The notes under the pieces are model-generated. The model ran no database searches. It had not been told where the DNA came from and saw only the letters and a list, made by a program, of their open reading frames with translations. From contig JAALGY010000023.1 in the NCBI GenBank assembly GCA_032358165.1, forward strand, positions 372,001-436,000: DNA of 64,000 nt, read 5' to 3'. The position numbers and the translations under genes were made by a program. This DNA comes from Diplosphaera chodatii. Taxonomy: Eukaryota > Chlorophyta > Trebouxiophyceae > Prasiolales > Stichococcaceae. Below are positions 1-10,908 of this stretch, piece by piece; position 1 is the stretch's first letter, and every line of letters starts with the position of its first letter.

Positions 1-811
1 CTGATTGAGTAGCACCCAATGCCCTGCTAGCACCAGTAGGTGTTAATTTTAGGGGGGTATGATATGGGTAGGCCCCCAGGCACGGACGGATTTGCAGGGG
101 TGGAGGAGCAGGGGATGTGCAGTTAACATACAGGGGTTGAAAGGGGGGCTGAAAGGGTCAGCAAACGAAGCAATGTTGCAGGCACGTGCTGCAGAAACGC
201 AGGTGCGGCGGCAGTATGCAACCGGGATGCACACGCAAAGTTATCCGTGACAAAGATCCACGCGATATATTACAGCGTGCATGAGCGCCACGCGAACAAC
301 CCGACAGACTTTCAGCAATTGCCGGTAAACGATGCCGGTGAAGTCTGACTGGGGTCTGATTGGCACCGGCAGCGCAACACACCAGCCAAACACCCCGCAG
401 CGGCAAGCTTTACTAGCGAAGATATACCACACGGAAGCGCTGTAGCAGCGGTGTATTGTGCCGGTCGCGGTTGCGACGCGAAGTTTGGATCTCTCAACGG
501 CGTGCATCTCAGTGGTCGCCATGTACGCGGTCACTGCAAGCTAACCGTACTGAACAGCCCACGGCGGGCCGCCGAGCCTCGCGCGCACCACGGCGGCCGT
601 AACGAGCGTGCGAATCGGCAGGGAATTCACAACTTTTACAGGGACCGCGTGGGAGAAAACTTTACTGTACTGCACAAGTATTGGGGACTATCAGAAACTG
701 TAAAGACACGCCGCATCGCGACGAAAGTAAAGGGCCTGGGGGCAACGATGCAGCATCAACACCGCATTTGGGCTTGGCAAACCGTCACTTGCACCCAGCC
801 ACGATGTAGAT
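1..811. other. Left-edge region without a supported gene
   Basis: Several overlapping short frames exist on both strands, but none shows a recognisable domain, a signal sequence or continuity with a neighbouring exon. The stretch just before 812 may hold the promoter and 5' UTR of the NYN-type gene. A run of G bases near 50-60 and 130-150 is the only compositional oddity seen. Confidence 0.4.
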
Positions 812-2533
812 ATGCTGCTGCATCGCCTGAACGGCAGCTTGCTGCCGGGACGCACTGGATTGCAGCGAAGCAAGGGCACTTTGAGCACATTACGGTGGCA
901 TCTACGCCGCTTGACCGCTCATCACCAGCAGCATGCACACATTGAAGGCACCACGTCTTCCACCTGCGCAGCCGCATCGTCGCCTGCCTCGACTTCTACA
1001 GCAAGCGCTAAGACGCTGCTGCTCTGGGACCTGGACAACGTCAAACCGTCAGGCGGTGCTACGGGGGTGGCGCTCTGGGCTCACGGGTTGCAGGTGAGCT
1101 CACCAACGGTCAATCGCTGATCGGCACGGGTCTGATTGCGCCTGGTAGGGTGCCAAACGCCAAGATGAGGGTCAGGATGAGGGGTCGCAAGCAGTGGCCA
1201 AACCATTGTGGTCGACATCCAGCATGCAGTTGCAAGCCTGGGCGGAGAGTTGTGCGGCTTTGACGTGGTGGCCAACCCCGAGACGCTGCAGCAGATACCT
1301 CACGTCCACACTGGCCTTGAAAGCACCGGTGCTCGGCTTGTGGAGGCTACCTGCAGGCAAGCAACATCGTGCTGCTGTGGCAGTCGGCACTCCTTTCACG
1401 CTCAATTCCTTTGGCATGACTTATGTGCGCAGAGCACATGCTTCAGGCTTCGCCCAGCCGTGGCATCACACCTGCCGATGCACCATAGTCTGTCCCCTCA
1501 CTTTCAAACCTGCCAGCAGGCCGGAGGCGGCTGACATCCTGATCACCTCTGCGGCTGTCAACTTTGCCAGGGCGCATGGTAGTCAGGGGTGTGTGGCCAT
1601 CGTGTCCAATGATGCGGGTGAGCCAACGTGTAGGGTTTGTTTATTAGGGATTGCTCCGTTAAGCAGCTGCAAGCTCAGGGTGCAGGCTTCTGTTCCTGCA
1701 AACCCACTCTACCTTATGCCTATGTGCAGGCTTTGCTGCCTTGCTGGCGTACGTTGCCACCCTCGGCTGCAGAACTGCAACGATTGGTGCGTCCTGTGCA
1801 GGGACTTTGCGCCTGCTGTCAAATGCCTGCACATGCGTCGCTGAGATGCGCCTGAGGTGCTCTCGTGCATAGCAGGCACATGGCACCGGCACAAACGCTT
1901 CCAATCCCGTCCGCTAGGCTGGACACGCCACCCGTTGCCCCAGGCAGCTGACACGTCAGTGCTGTGGAAGTGTTCCGAGGCTGCGGCAGGTGCGCACGAA
2001 ACACACAGCATCTACACCTGTGCAGCTGCGCTCAGGAGATGTCAGACATAGTAAGCTTTGCAACAAGCACCAGTGGGTCATACCTCACTGTTCTTGCCAC
2101 CATGCACGCAGAGCCAAACTTCAACCGCAGCAAGCCGCATCGCATCTGGCGCAGGCTGCCGGCTGCCAGTGACGACGGCAGCCATGCACATGCCGCCTCG
2201 GCGGTGCCGTACAGCATCTGGCGCCGCAGCAGTGGAACTGTCCCAGATGCAGAGTAGCAGATGACTGCGCTGCTGTGCTCGTCGTCAGACGCTCGCAATT
2301 CATGCCACGTAATGCTAGCTTCAGATGAAGCGGCAAGGTGACTACTGCTTGCATCACGCTGCTCATTGCATGCAGGTGCTGACATGGACTTATTCGAGTC
2401 GCTGCCAATCGCCTTGCCCCGTGTTTTCAGTGCTGTGGCTGTGACTGATGCATTGGATTGCGCTTGCAGTGGGACAACTGGGTGCCAAGCTGGGGCAGAA
2501 GAACAGCTTCCTCAGCTGGAGGCATCTGCTTAG
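812..2533 (+). CDS. NYN/PIN-like domain protein (limkain/MARF1-type fold), probably organelle-targeted
   Basis: Exon 1 opens at ATG 812 with about 65 residues rich in Arg, Ser, Thr and Ala and almost free of acidic residues, as in an organelle transit peptide. It then enters KTLLLWDLDNVKP, the classic first strand and acidic motif of NYN domains. Later exons give VVDIQHAVASLGGELCGFDV (about 1206-1270), AADILITSAAVNFARAHGSQ followed by VAIVSNDAG (about 1530-1620), and GFAALLAYVATLGCRTATIG (about 1729-1790). This is the usual order of acidic residues and strands in NYN nucleases. A last exon, about 2375-2533, ends at TAG 2531-2533 and is acidic and low in complexity. NYN proteins generally cut or bind RNA; that role here is inferred from the fold. 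The aspartates of DLDN and SND are kept. Exon edges between 1800 and 2370 could not be settled, and the exon 1/2 junction phase was not resolved. Confidence 0.55.
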
Positions 2534-2734
2534 AGACGCAGCACACGGCAGCAGGCAGCAGCACAGAACTCCAGATGTGCCAGCTTTCAGGTCAATTGAC
2601 CGCTCAGAACTGACATTATTGCTTGTTGTGTCGTCTATCGAGGCACGGCTCGAGTCTGATACTGAAGATGGTAGTGTGCCGAGCACAGCTCCAGGCAACT
2701 AAAAAGTACCGACTCGACAACCGCCCACCCCCGC

Positions 2735-5310
2735 TTACACACGCAAGATCTGTGTCTTGTTTCCTGCAGTATGAAGATATCCTAGTTGCCAGGTGGGAGT
2801 CGACTGAACAGAACACCACATGATGTTGACAAGCAACTGCCAATGAAGGTGCCAGCGCTCAGTACACAGCACAGCAACATGAGCGCACCAAAGTTGATAG
2901 CCACCCAGTCTGGTTGCGTAGTTGACCTGCAGAGTACACCGACACGTCATCTCGGGTTGTCCAGTGAGCCGAGCGAACATCTCAAGCCTGACACCGTCAA
3001 AGCCACATGCAGTCAGAAGTGTGCGCACCACTGCAGCTGGTTGATCTCGGCTCCAGCGCTGTAGGCCAGGATGGGATCTGTGCAGCACAAATGAACAAAC
3101 ATGATGTCAAAACGGTGTCAAATTGTGCCACAGGTTCCAGCGCTTGGCATGGCAATCCACTCACTTCACACCAGCACAAACACGGTGGCAGACTGTAACC
3201 GTGACTACGATCTTCATCAGCGCTGACATCCAGTCGTATGTGACGTTGATGGAGCACCACCAATGAACAGCAAGTGGTGACCGCGAGTCAGGCGGCGCAC
3301 CTAAGCCCTGATCCATGGACTGGCTCATGGAGGACAGGTCCCAGATGAGCGCCTGGCTGTCGTCGCCCGCGGTGCAGATGTGGCAGGAGCTGTGCGGCGC
3401 CCAGGCTAGCGCATTGACGCACGCCTGGTGCCGCTGCAGCTCCGCCACTGGGAGGGTGGGGAACCGGATGTCCAGCACCACCACCTGCGGGGGAGTCCCA
3501 CGGCAGGCGCAGTGAGACAGCAATGATTGTGACCGTGCACATTTAGCAGGTGGTGCTTTGGCCACATGACATGTGCCAAGCAGATGTCCAGCACCATCAG
3601 CTGTGCAACATTGTTGATGCTTGTGACCATCAGCGATCAGGCAGATGTACTCAAGCGATGCACTTGCAAGGAGCTCCTGCGTGTGTCAGCCGCATGCAGC
3701 GACACAGGCTGCTTGACTCCCTGCTCACTCAGCACACGAGATGCTGCAAACACACACCTTGCTGGAGTCCATGAGGATGGTGGCCATGTAGCGCGGGTCC
3801 TGCTTGTTCCACCCCAGCCGCAGCAGCGGGGCGCCCCCGTCGCCGCTCTCATAGATGATGGTGCTGTGCTCCTTGTCGCTGTAGCGAACCAAGCAAGCAC
3901 GGGTGGCACATACGCCGTACTTCTATTGCATCACTGAATACCGGGCTGCCACAGCCTGTTTCCCCACAGGAAGAGGTATGACTTGCTTGCAGAATGCTGT
4001 GCAGCATGGCTGACACAGCATATCAGCTCACCGCAGGTCGAACACCCGCACGGAGCCATCTGCCGAGACCGAGGCGAAGACGCCGACGCCGCCCCACGCG
4101 ATGTCGTACACCTCCTTATCGTGCGCGATGAGCTGCGTGTCCACCACCCCGCGCTGCGCATGCACCAAGTACAGTTTGGTGACAACACACTGAGTCTCCT
4201 TTGTCAAGCATGCACGCAAGACATAAATTGTTTGTACCTGAAAGGGGTTCTGATGCATAAGAGGCACAGCGTCCTGAGCCAAACAACTTCAGTGGCGCAC
4301 CTCGATGTCCCAGATGGTGCAGGTGGTGTCGATGGAGGAGGTCCCCAGGCGCTTGGGGTCCGTCTCGTTCCAGTCGAAGGACGTCAGCGGCGCGCAAAAC
4401 TCGCTGTTCTTGTTCTGCATCGAAGACATCTGCAAAGTTGCCAGGTGCCACAAAATCTCAGCTGCATTCAGCTGCGCTGCGCTGTACCTGGTCAATGATG
4501 CACAAGACACCACAGCGCCATTGCGGCTGAGCACAAGGCGGCGGCCAGGCCCCTTGCCAGCAAGCACGGCCCCGGAAGGGGCAGCGTCAGCATGCAGCTC
4601 TGGGGGCGCGGTGGCCCCTCTCAGACATGTGGCATGACGGTGGTCATGGATGTCGAAATCCGCCAATGAGTGTGTATATGCGTATATATGTGTATATGCG
4701 GGCGCGCACGTTGTTGAGCAGCTTCTGCAGCACGACGCCGTCCTCGGTGAGGTGCCACAGGCGCAGGTAGTCCGCGGTGGTGGCCAGCAGGTCGGGGCGG
4801 TTCGACTCCTTGTCCGGCATGAACATGATCTTGGTCGCCGGGAAGGGGTGGGCAAAGCACAGCCGCATGTCGCTGGAGAACTTCCCCGTCTCGTCGTCCA
4901 CTGCGTGAGCATCACGATGACAGCCTGGTGAACAGCGTTGCTGGGTGGCAACCGATGCGGCATGCTGCGGAGTCTACTGACTGCCCTGCATGTGCATGGC
5001 ACGTGGACAAGGACAAGTGCGGCGGGCGTACGTGTGATGATCTCGATGCGGTTCTGGTACTCCTCTATGAAGCTGCCCACCGCCAGCCGGAACCGGTGCT
5101 CCTGCCGATTCTGCGCATGGCGAAGATGCAGGCGTTCAGTGTTCACCCGCGCATCCAACATTAACCAGCATGCTGTGCATCTGCTGTCCAGCACCGCATC
5201 TTCGGGCAGGCAGTCAGGGGCGCAGGAGCGTGAGCAGGGACTCACGCTCCAGTTCAGGCCGTACACCAGGTTTGAAGACTCGTAGGTGTAGATCTCGGCG
5301 CGCTTGCCTG
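2735..5310 (-). CDS. LWD1: WD40 repeat protein of the LWD/TTG1/DCAF7 family
   Basis: Read on the minus strand, the exons align end to end with plant LWD1/LWD2 and animal DCAF7. They are: [20 protein letters not shown] (about 5240-5310), [18 protein letters not shown] (about 5045-5105), a propeller exon with [10 protein letters not shown] (about 4690-4900), [20 protein letters not shown] (about 4300-4425), [20 protein letters not shown] (about 4030-4145), [20 protein letters not shown] (about 3765-3875), [20 protein letters not shown] (about 3320-3490), [10 protein letters not shown] (about 3030-3065) and the terminal NKTQILRV with TAA at 2735-2737. Family members are adaptor propellers. LWD proteins act in the plant circadian clock, TTG1 in bHLH/MYB complexes, and DCAF7 scaffolds kinases and CUL4. 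Which role applies here is not visible. The start codon was not found: the first recognised exon follows an acceptor at about 5311, so a short 5' exon probably lies between 5320 and 6000. Confidence 0.9.
4667..4700. repeat. GT/TA-type microsatellite in an LWD intron
   Basis: Imperfect alternation of TGTATATG and CGTATATATG lies next to the exon encoding the central propeller blades. On the gene strand it reads as CATATACACATATATACG and sits just inside the intron that follows that exon. It is a simple repeat with no evident coding role. Confidence 0.6.
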
Positions 5311-6719
5311 CAGCATGACACAGTGCAAAGCATCCGCACTGGTCTACGTGCAGCACAGCTCCGGCCGCACATCAGCCCGCACTGCGGACGTGTTGAATGC
5401 ATGACAGTGGCTTTGCACACCTGTGCCGATCTCCATATTGCGTTTGCCTTCCATGGTGCCGCCCTGCTGGCGCCCCTGATGTTACTGGAGTCTGGCAGGC
5501 AACGCACGCCCGCCGTCCGGCGCTTCTGCGATGCCAGCAGTTTTGCAGCTGGGTCCAGCAGCCGCCGCAGCCACCGCAGAGAGGCTCTGTCCGCCTGGCT
5601 CTCAATGGCTGTGTGGGTTGGCAGCTGCCTGAGCGGACTACTTCGGACGCCGTGGACCGCGCGCCTCGGCCAGCACGTCACACACGGCGAGCAGCATCAT
5701 GATACCCTACAGCTGCCGGCACATATTGCTGCCACTGCGTACTTGGCCACCGCCCGTGAGGGCTGCCCTGATCCTGCCCTGGCAAGTCGCGCCTGCTGCG
5801 GCTGCTGCGGTGCGGCTGGCTGCAGGCGAGGCTGTTGTCAAGACGATGTGGGTACTATCTGGGGCGGTCCCACTGTTCCCTGGCTGTTTGCAAGATCGCT
5901 GACGGGGTGCACGTAGAGCTTCGAACTTCTGTGAGCTCGGTGCTGGCCGCAGGCAAGAGGCGTGCAGCCTGAATCCCGCAGGCTGTCGTGGTATGAAGAT
6001 ATTGCTGGCCTAGGGGCGCCCAGGCTCGGCTATGCGCAAGGCTTCCAATGCTGCACTTCCACCTGGGCCACGGGTCGTCCGACCACAGGGCGCAACCGCA
6101 CAAGACCTCGCTCACTGATCTGCGCAGAACCCTATGCGTGCACCTCGCACCCCGACACAAGCCAAAGACACGTACAATCACACGCAGCACCCTGCTGGCA
6201 ACGCACTGGCGGTGCTGCAGCCTGTGCAGGCCGTGCCTTTGTTCAGGACGCTGGATTCTCACTCTGAGCATCTCCGCCAGCTCAGCAGACGCCAGATCAG
6301 CAGATAGCCGCGCTGCGCATCCGCTCCTGCGGACATACTGCGAGATTCTCCCTGCATCTGTGTGCTGTGTCACTATTACAAGGTTCCTACTGCAAGCTGC
6401 GGCACGCGAGACCCTGTGGGCAACGCTTGGTGAATATGGCGGCTGCACGCTGTGATGTCAGGTGCAGAGAGTTCACCTGCACTGTGAGGAACTTGGAGGA
6501 GTCCTGATCGCCATTATGAAGTATGTTGCATCGACACATGGCAGAGTCTGCTCCCTATGACGTCGGTTTCGGGTAGAAGCTGCTGAAGATACACCTACCA
6601 CAGTGCACCAACATCTGCGTGGCCCAGCAGCGATACGTGTGGCTCAGCTCGTTTCTTGGTGCTGAACGGACCTTGGATCCAGAGACTATGATCAGATCCG
6701 CCACAACCGTTACCGTTAC
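5311..6719. other. Divergent intergenic region between the LWD and HisG genes
   Basis: About 1.4 kb lies between a minus-strand and a plus-strand gene. It should hold the 5' exon and promoter of the LWD gene and the promoter of the HisG gene. Long open frames occur on both strands (plus 5170-5916, minus 5855-6448). They are Arg/Cys/His-rich, overlap each other and carry no recognisable domain, so they look like GC-rich chance frames. I could not identify the missing LWD start codon. Confidence 0.4.
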
Positions 6720-8869
6720 ATGTTGTTGTTAATTTTTATATATTGTGCTTGGTGCAGACCCATCGCCGCCAGCACCCTGCACGGCTTTGTGTCTTTGGGA
6801 CCCGCACAGCTGCGCCACCTCAGCCTGCCAGCGGCACTGCGGCCGGGTCATACGGCACAGTTGCCTAGGGCACCATGCCGGATGACGTCTGCACAGGCAT
6901 CGCCAGCGACTGCAGCACCAGAGCGCTCAGTAGATGCTGCCACGCTCAGCCCTAGCGCCTCGAACGGCTCATCCGCCTTGCATGCTGGGTGTTACACCAT
7001 GCACAGGCTCGTGAGCGTTCAACCTGCTGCATCAGGCTTCAAGGTGAAGATCAGCGAGCGAGGGTACTTCCCGTCGATTGACGACAGCGAGCTGTCGCTG
7101 GTGTTGTTCCGGAGCCAGGAGATTGGGTGCGCCTTGGGCTGAACTGCTGACTGCTCCATCCTCCATGACCATTCAGCATCCAGAGGCCATCTTTGCATAT
7201 GTCATATCACCGCAACAACATGCGAAGTGTTGCAGGCGGTACGTGGAGGACGGTGTGCTGGACTGCGGCATCTGCGGGCGCGACTGGATCGTGGAGACCG
7301 GTGCAGATGTGGTTGAGGTCTGCGAGCTCCAGTACAGCAAGGTGACAATCTGTCACCTTTGCACCGCGGCACACGAGGTCTGTCAGTGGTTCGGCTAAAC
7401 GTGATCAGCTACATACAGTGTCATCCAGTGGAGGCGATCTGAGCAACAACCGCACGTCTGAAGGATGCCCATCTGCATGGCAGGCCACATCAAACCCGCC
7501 GCGGTGGGTGCTCGCAGTGCGGGAGGACTCGCCGGTGCGATGCGCAGAGGACCTGGCGGGCACCATCATCGCCAGCGAGCTGATGGAGACCACCAAGAAG
7601 TGAGGACCAGCCTCTCGTCGCACGCAGCCTGGCATTGTGTCCGCGCTCAGCCCTCATAGTTGATAACAACCATGCACCAATTCGCCCGCATGGTTGCTGA
7701 AGACCATGCATCCACCTGCTGGGCGGTCAGAAATGATAAGAGCAACTCAGAGGTGACAGTAGCCACATGGCCATGGACTCACAGGTTCTTCCGGGACCGA
7801 CGGTGGAGTTAACACGGCGCCACTGAGGTGTGCCTGGTTCCCGACCTGCAGCAAGTTGTGTGTTGTCGCAATGAACACGAGGTACAGCCAGCCTCCAGTG
7901 GAACACAGGCAACCGAGCACTGACGTTGGCTCAAGTCACTTACAGGTGAAGGGAGCCTGCCGGGCATCGGCGGCATTGTGGACATCACCGAGACCGGCTC
8001 CTCGCTTGTCGCCAACAAACTGCGGGTAAGCATTGCTGTCTTCGGACAGCGCAGGTGGCACACATTTCCTCGGACATCGGTGTGTGAAGCAGTTGCTGTC
8101 CTGAAGACAGTCAGCCAACAGTGGTCATCCTGGCGCGCTGTTGCACCAGATAGTGGACACCATTTTGAGCAGCACGACGCGGCTGGTGGCAAATAAGGCA
8201 GCTTGGGAGGACCCTCAGAAGCGGCGCAAGATCGAGGATGTGGCGCTGCTGCTCAAGGTGCATTCGGCATACATTGTCGACTGTGCAGGCACAAGTCCTG
8301 TGTACACAGCGCTGCAACCCTATCGTCAGCACTATTAGGTGATGTGTCAGCTGCTGGTTGCAGGCTGCCATCAACGGCAAGAGCAAGGTCGGCCTAAAGA
8401 TGGACATCCACAGCAGCAAGCTCGGTGAGGTAGGTGCACTCTGGTCAACAGGACAGTATGCAATCACAGTGGGCACCGCCTTGATGTCAGCATCTGTGCA
8501 CATAGGGATCTGGTTCGTCATGCCGCTGAAATGTCCAACGGCCCTGGCACTGCAGGTCACAGCAGCGCTGCCCTCGTCACAAGGCAAGCAGAGCCCCACC
8601 GTCAGCCCCCTCCTCGAGGAAGGCTACATTGCGGTGAGTTCCCTCAACCATGAGAGGCAATGCCAGTCAGTGATGCAGGGAACAAGTTGAATAGCAGCAC
8701 CGCAGGTGGAGGAGGACCCCGGTGTCGGCAGTGCTAAGCCATTATACTATGGACATGCGTGCAGGTCGAGATCGTGGTGGAAGAGGCTGCAGCACGTAAG
8801 CTGACCCCCTTCTGCCGCCGCCTCGGTGCAACGGGAATTCTGACATACGACTTGCTCAGCGAGTGCTAA
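6720..8869 (+). CDS. HISG: ATP phosphoribosyltransferase (HisG, long form), plastid-type; possibly disrupted
   Basis: The enzyme joins ATP and PRPP in the first step of histidine synthesis. Conserved blocks appear in order: [20 protein letters not shown] (about 7040-7120), [20 protein letters not shown] (about 7238-7340), [20 protein letters not shown] then [10 protein letters not shown] (about 7497-7601), HGATEV (about 7820-7840), [18 protein letters not shown] (about 7970-8025), [20 protein letters not shown] through IEDVALLLK (about 8145-8258), [16 protein letters not shown] (about 8375-8425), [16 protein letters not shown] (about 8590-8633), and a C-terminal ACT-like piece ending DLLSEC with TAA at 8867-8869. 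The N-terminal 100 residues from ATG 6720 are Ala/Ser/Arg-rich and suit a plastid transit peptide. Two defects are visible. The usual first strand with the GLPKG-type motif was not found before KVKISERG. The exon starting at about 7787 reads [17 protein letters not shown] in the frame set by the flanking exons. This may be a pseudogene, an assembly indel or unrecognised splicing. Confidence 0.8.
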
Positions 8870-9116
8870 CACCGGTGTACGTAAAGCAGATGGCACGGTA
8901 CAAACAGTTTGTGACTTTACGAGATGGTACTCAGTGCTGATTTGTATACAGTATAGCAACTCCAGCACACTACCGGAAGCATGCTGCGCAAAATATCACA
9001 ACCAAACGTTGACCACTGTTTGCCATTGGCAGAAGGCATTCCAGCAAGTATAGTCAACAAGCAGCTCCGCTGGCTGACAGCTCGAGAACGTTCTGTACGT
9101 GCTCTGTCGACACACT

Positions 9117-10422
9117 TCAGCCCCAGGGCAGCAGGCCGCGCACAGCACCGACAACGGTGCCGATGGCCGGCGCCAGCACCACATTCGGCACGCCGCTGAC
9201 CCGCAGCGTCTGTCCTGCGAACTGCAGCACATGCAAGGGGCTGTGCAACTCTGCTGTGCAGCTGCTGCTCTGCGCTGATGCAGGCACTGCACCGTAGGTA
9301 CTGCTGTTCAACACAGTCAGGACCCTCAATGGCACTATATGACTGCTAACAAGACAGCAGCATGACAGCTGCAGCACTCTGAGTACCCGCTTGATGGCGT
9401 ACGTGACGCCGGGCAGGATGCCCGTGCGCAGCACCGCCTGCCTGCCCACCCGTGCAAAGAATGCGTCTGCACAACACGACAAGGGGTCAGGGAACTCCAT
9501 GAGGCACCCCAACATTTCGGCGCAACACCTACAGCTCCTGTGTCTGCCGTGGGCTGAAGCACTGCAAGCAGGCTGCCAGGCACCAGTCGACATGCGACCT
9601 GGTGCGTCGCCATCTTGCAAAACTGTACATGCAAGCTGGACGCACGCAGTCAGTGCAGCAGTATCCGCAGATGGGAACCAAAAGGGGGTTGGGCATGCAC
9701 CTGGGCCGCTCTTCACCAGGTCGTGTGCAAACAGGATGAACTGCGCCTCGTCGAGCATGCCGCCCGCGCCGAACACGTCCATTGCTTTCTGCACATGCAG
9801 TGGAATATTGCGCTCGCTCTGCCCCCAAACAAATGGACCACCATGCGGTAAACGGGTGGGCGCGTAACAATGCCAAATGCACACTTTGATATCTCTGGAG
9901 CTGGGAGGATCCTGCCAGCCCGGCAGCCGCTTGTTGATCACGTTGTACAGCTGCACAAAGGGTTCAACAACACAATTTCTTAGGTTTGCCAAAACCTTGT
10001 GCGTGGGTGCTTGCAACCTGGTATAGCAGTGACATCACAGCAGCAGAGGCAAGTGGCCCCCCAACCTGCATCATACACTGCACAACGTTCGCACCTGAAG
10101 GATGGCCACCTCAACCTGCAAATCAGCAGGCTGCTTCAAACACACTGCGCTAACATTGGCAACCAGAGGCATTCGTCTGCTGCAGCACATGCCGCTGTCG
10201 TGATTGATGCTCACACCTCGACCGCATCCAGGTGACCATTGTTGTCCGAATCAACGCGGCGGAACGCACGGCGAGCCACCTGCGACCCAAGTTGCTTGCA
10301 CATGACACCAGCAACATGCGAAGCGCTACATCGTGCCACAGCTGTTGTGGGATCTTCAGGAGCTTCAGGAGGTCGCTAAGCAGGCTTCGCACCCATGTGA
10401 AGAACCAGTTGAAGACGCCCAT
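9117..10422 (-). CDS. EF-hand protein with hydrophobic ends, uncharacterised family
   Basis: The start ATG is the complement of 10420-10422. Exon 1 begins MGVFNWFFTWVRSLLSDLLK, an aromatic amphipathic helix likely to touch membrane. A short intron (about 50 bases, gtagcg..gtcgcag) then joins LWHD to VARRAFRRVDSDNNGHLDAV, a complete EF-hand loop (D-S-D-N-N-G-H-L-D-A-V-E). Later exons give LYNVINKRLPGWQDPPSS (about 9897-9955), AMDVFGAGGMLDEAQFILFA (about 9710-9790, a degenerate second EF-hand lacking the usual Asp spacing), FFARVGRQAVLRTGILPGVT (about 9385-9465) and VPNVVLAPAIGTVVGAVRGL (about 9120-9195), ending LLPWG with TGA at 9117-9119. The last two exons are hydrophobic and glycine-rich, as in membrane-inserted hairpins. 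No enzyme motif is seen. The likely role is calcium-responsive binding at a membrane, but this is inference from composition. The protein would be roughly 200 residues. Confidence 0.7.
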
Positions 10423-10908
10423 GCTGTCTGCAGCGCATGCACACGGTCAGTCATTAGCGCTACACTCAGGATTGATAAAATGACCCTGCACCACTGCAGT
10501 GGGCAGCTGCTGGTGATCAGGCGGCGAGTGAGTGAGCGCAACACAGGAGATGACGGCTGATATCAGCAGCCTGCAGGATTTAGTGGTTGCGACGGCGGGA
10601 AGGCAAATGCATGTGGTTGCCTACATGCATCATGTCTCATGCATCAAAACCTGCTCTACGTGCGGATTGTTGGACGTGGGGTCGACAGCAGTGAGGACGA
10701 CCTCCTAAAATGCGGTTGAATCCGGTTGAATCTGATGTCAATCGGCTGTTCCTGATGTGAACTGCACCGCTGCCCGCCAGTACAGGCGCTGAGGACCCTG
10801 ACTTGTACTGAAGTCACCACCCTCGAGTGAAGACGAGATATTTGGCAATAAGAATATCTGGGGGCCTTTTCAGGGTCTTTGAGGGTCTTCTGATGGATGC
10901 AGCAAGCT
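10423..10908. other. Intergenic stretch upstream of the EF-hand gene
   Basis: About 490 bases separate the EF-hand gene start from the DNMT2 stop; both are on the minus strand. It probably carries the DNMT2 3' UTR and the EF-hand gene promoter. A near-repeat of gttgaatc-ggttgaatc occurs at about 10716-10732. No gene is seen. Confidence 0.4.

Noticed and set aside
451..560. A C-x4-C ... H-x3-H pattern resembling a zinc finger in a plus-strand frame (CAGRGCDAKFGSLNGVHLSG region)
   Set aside because: The spacing between the second Cys and first His does not fit C2H2 fingers, the frame has no other domain, and it overlaps the 5' end of the better supported NYN gene.
5170..5916. Plus-strand frame of 248 codons opposite the LWD gene 5' end
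   Set aside because: Overlaps confirmed LWD exons on the other strand, is Arg/Cys/Ser-rich, and has no recognisable feature.
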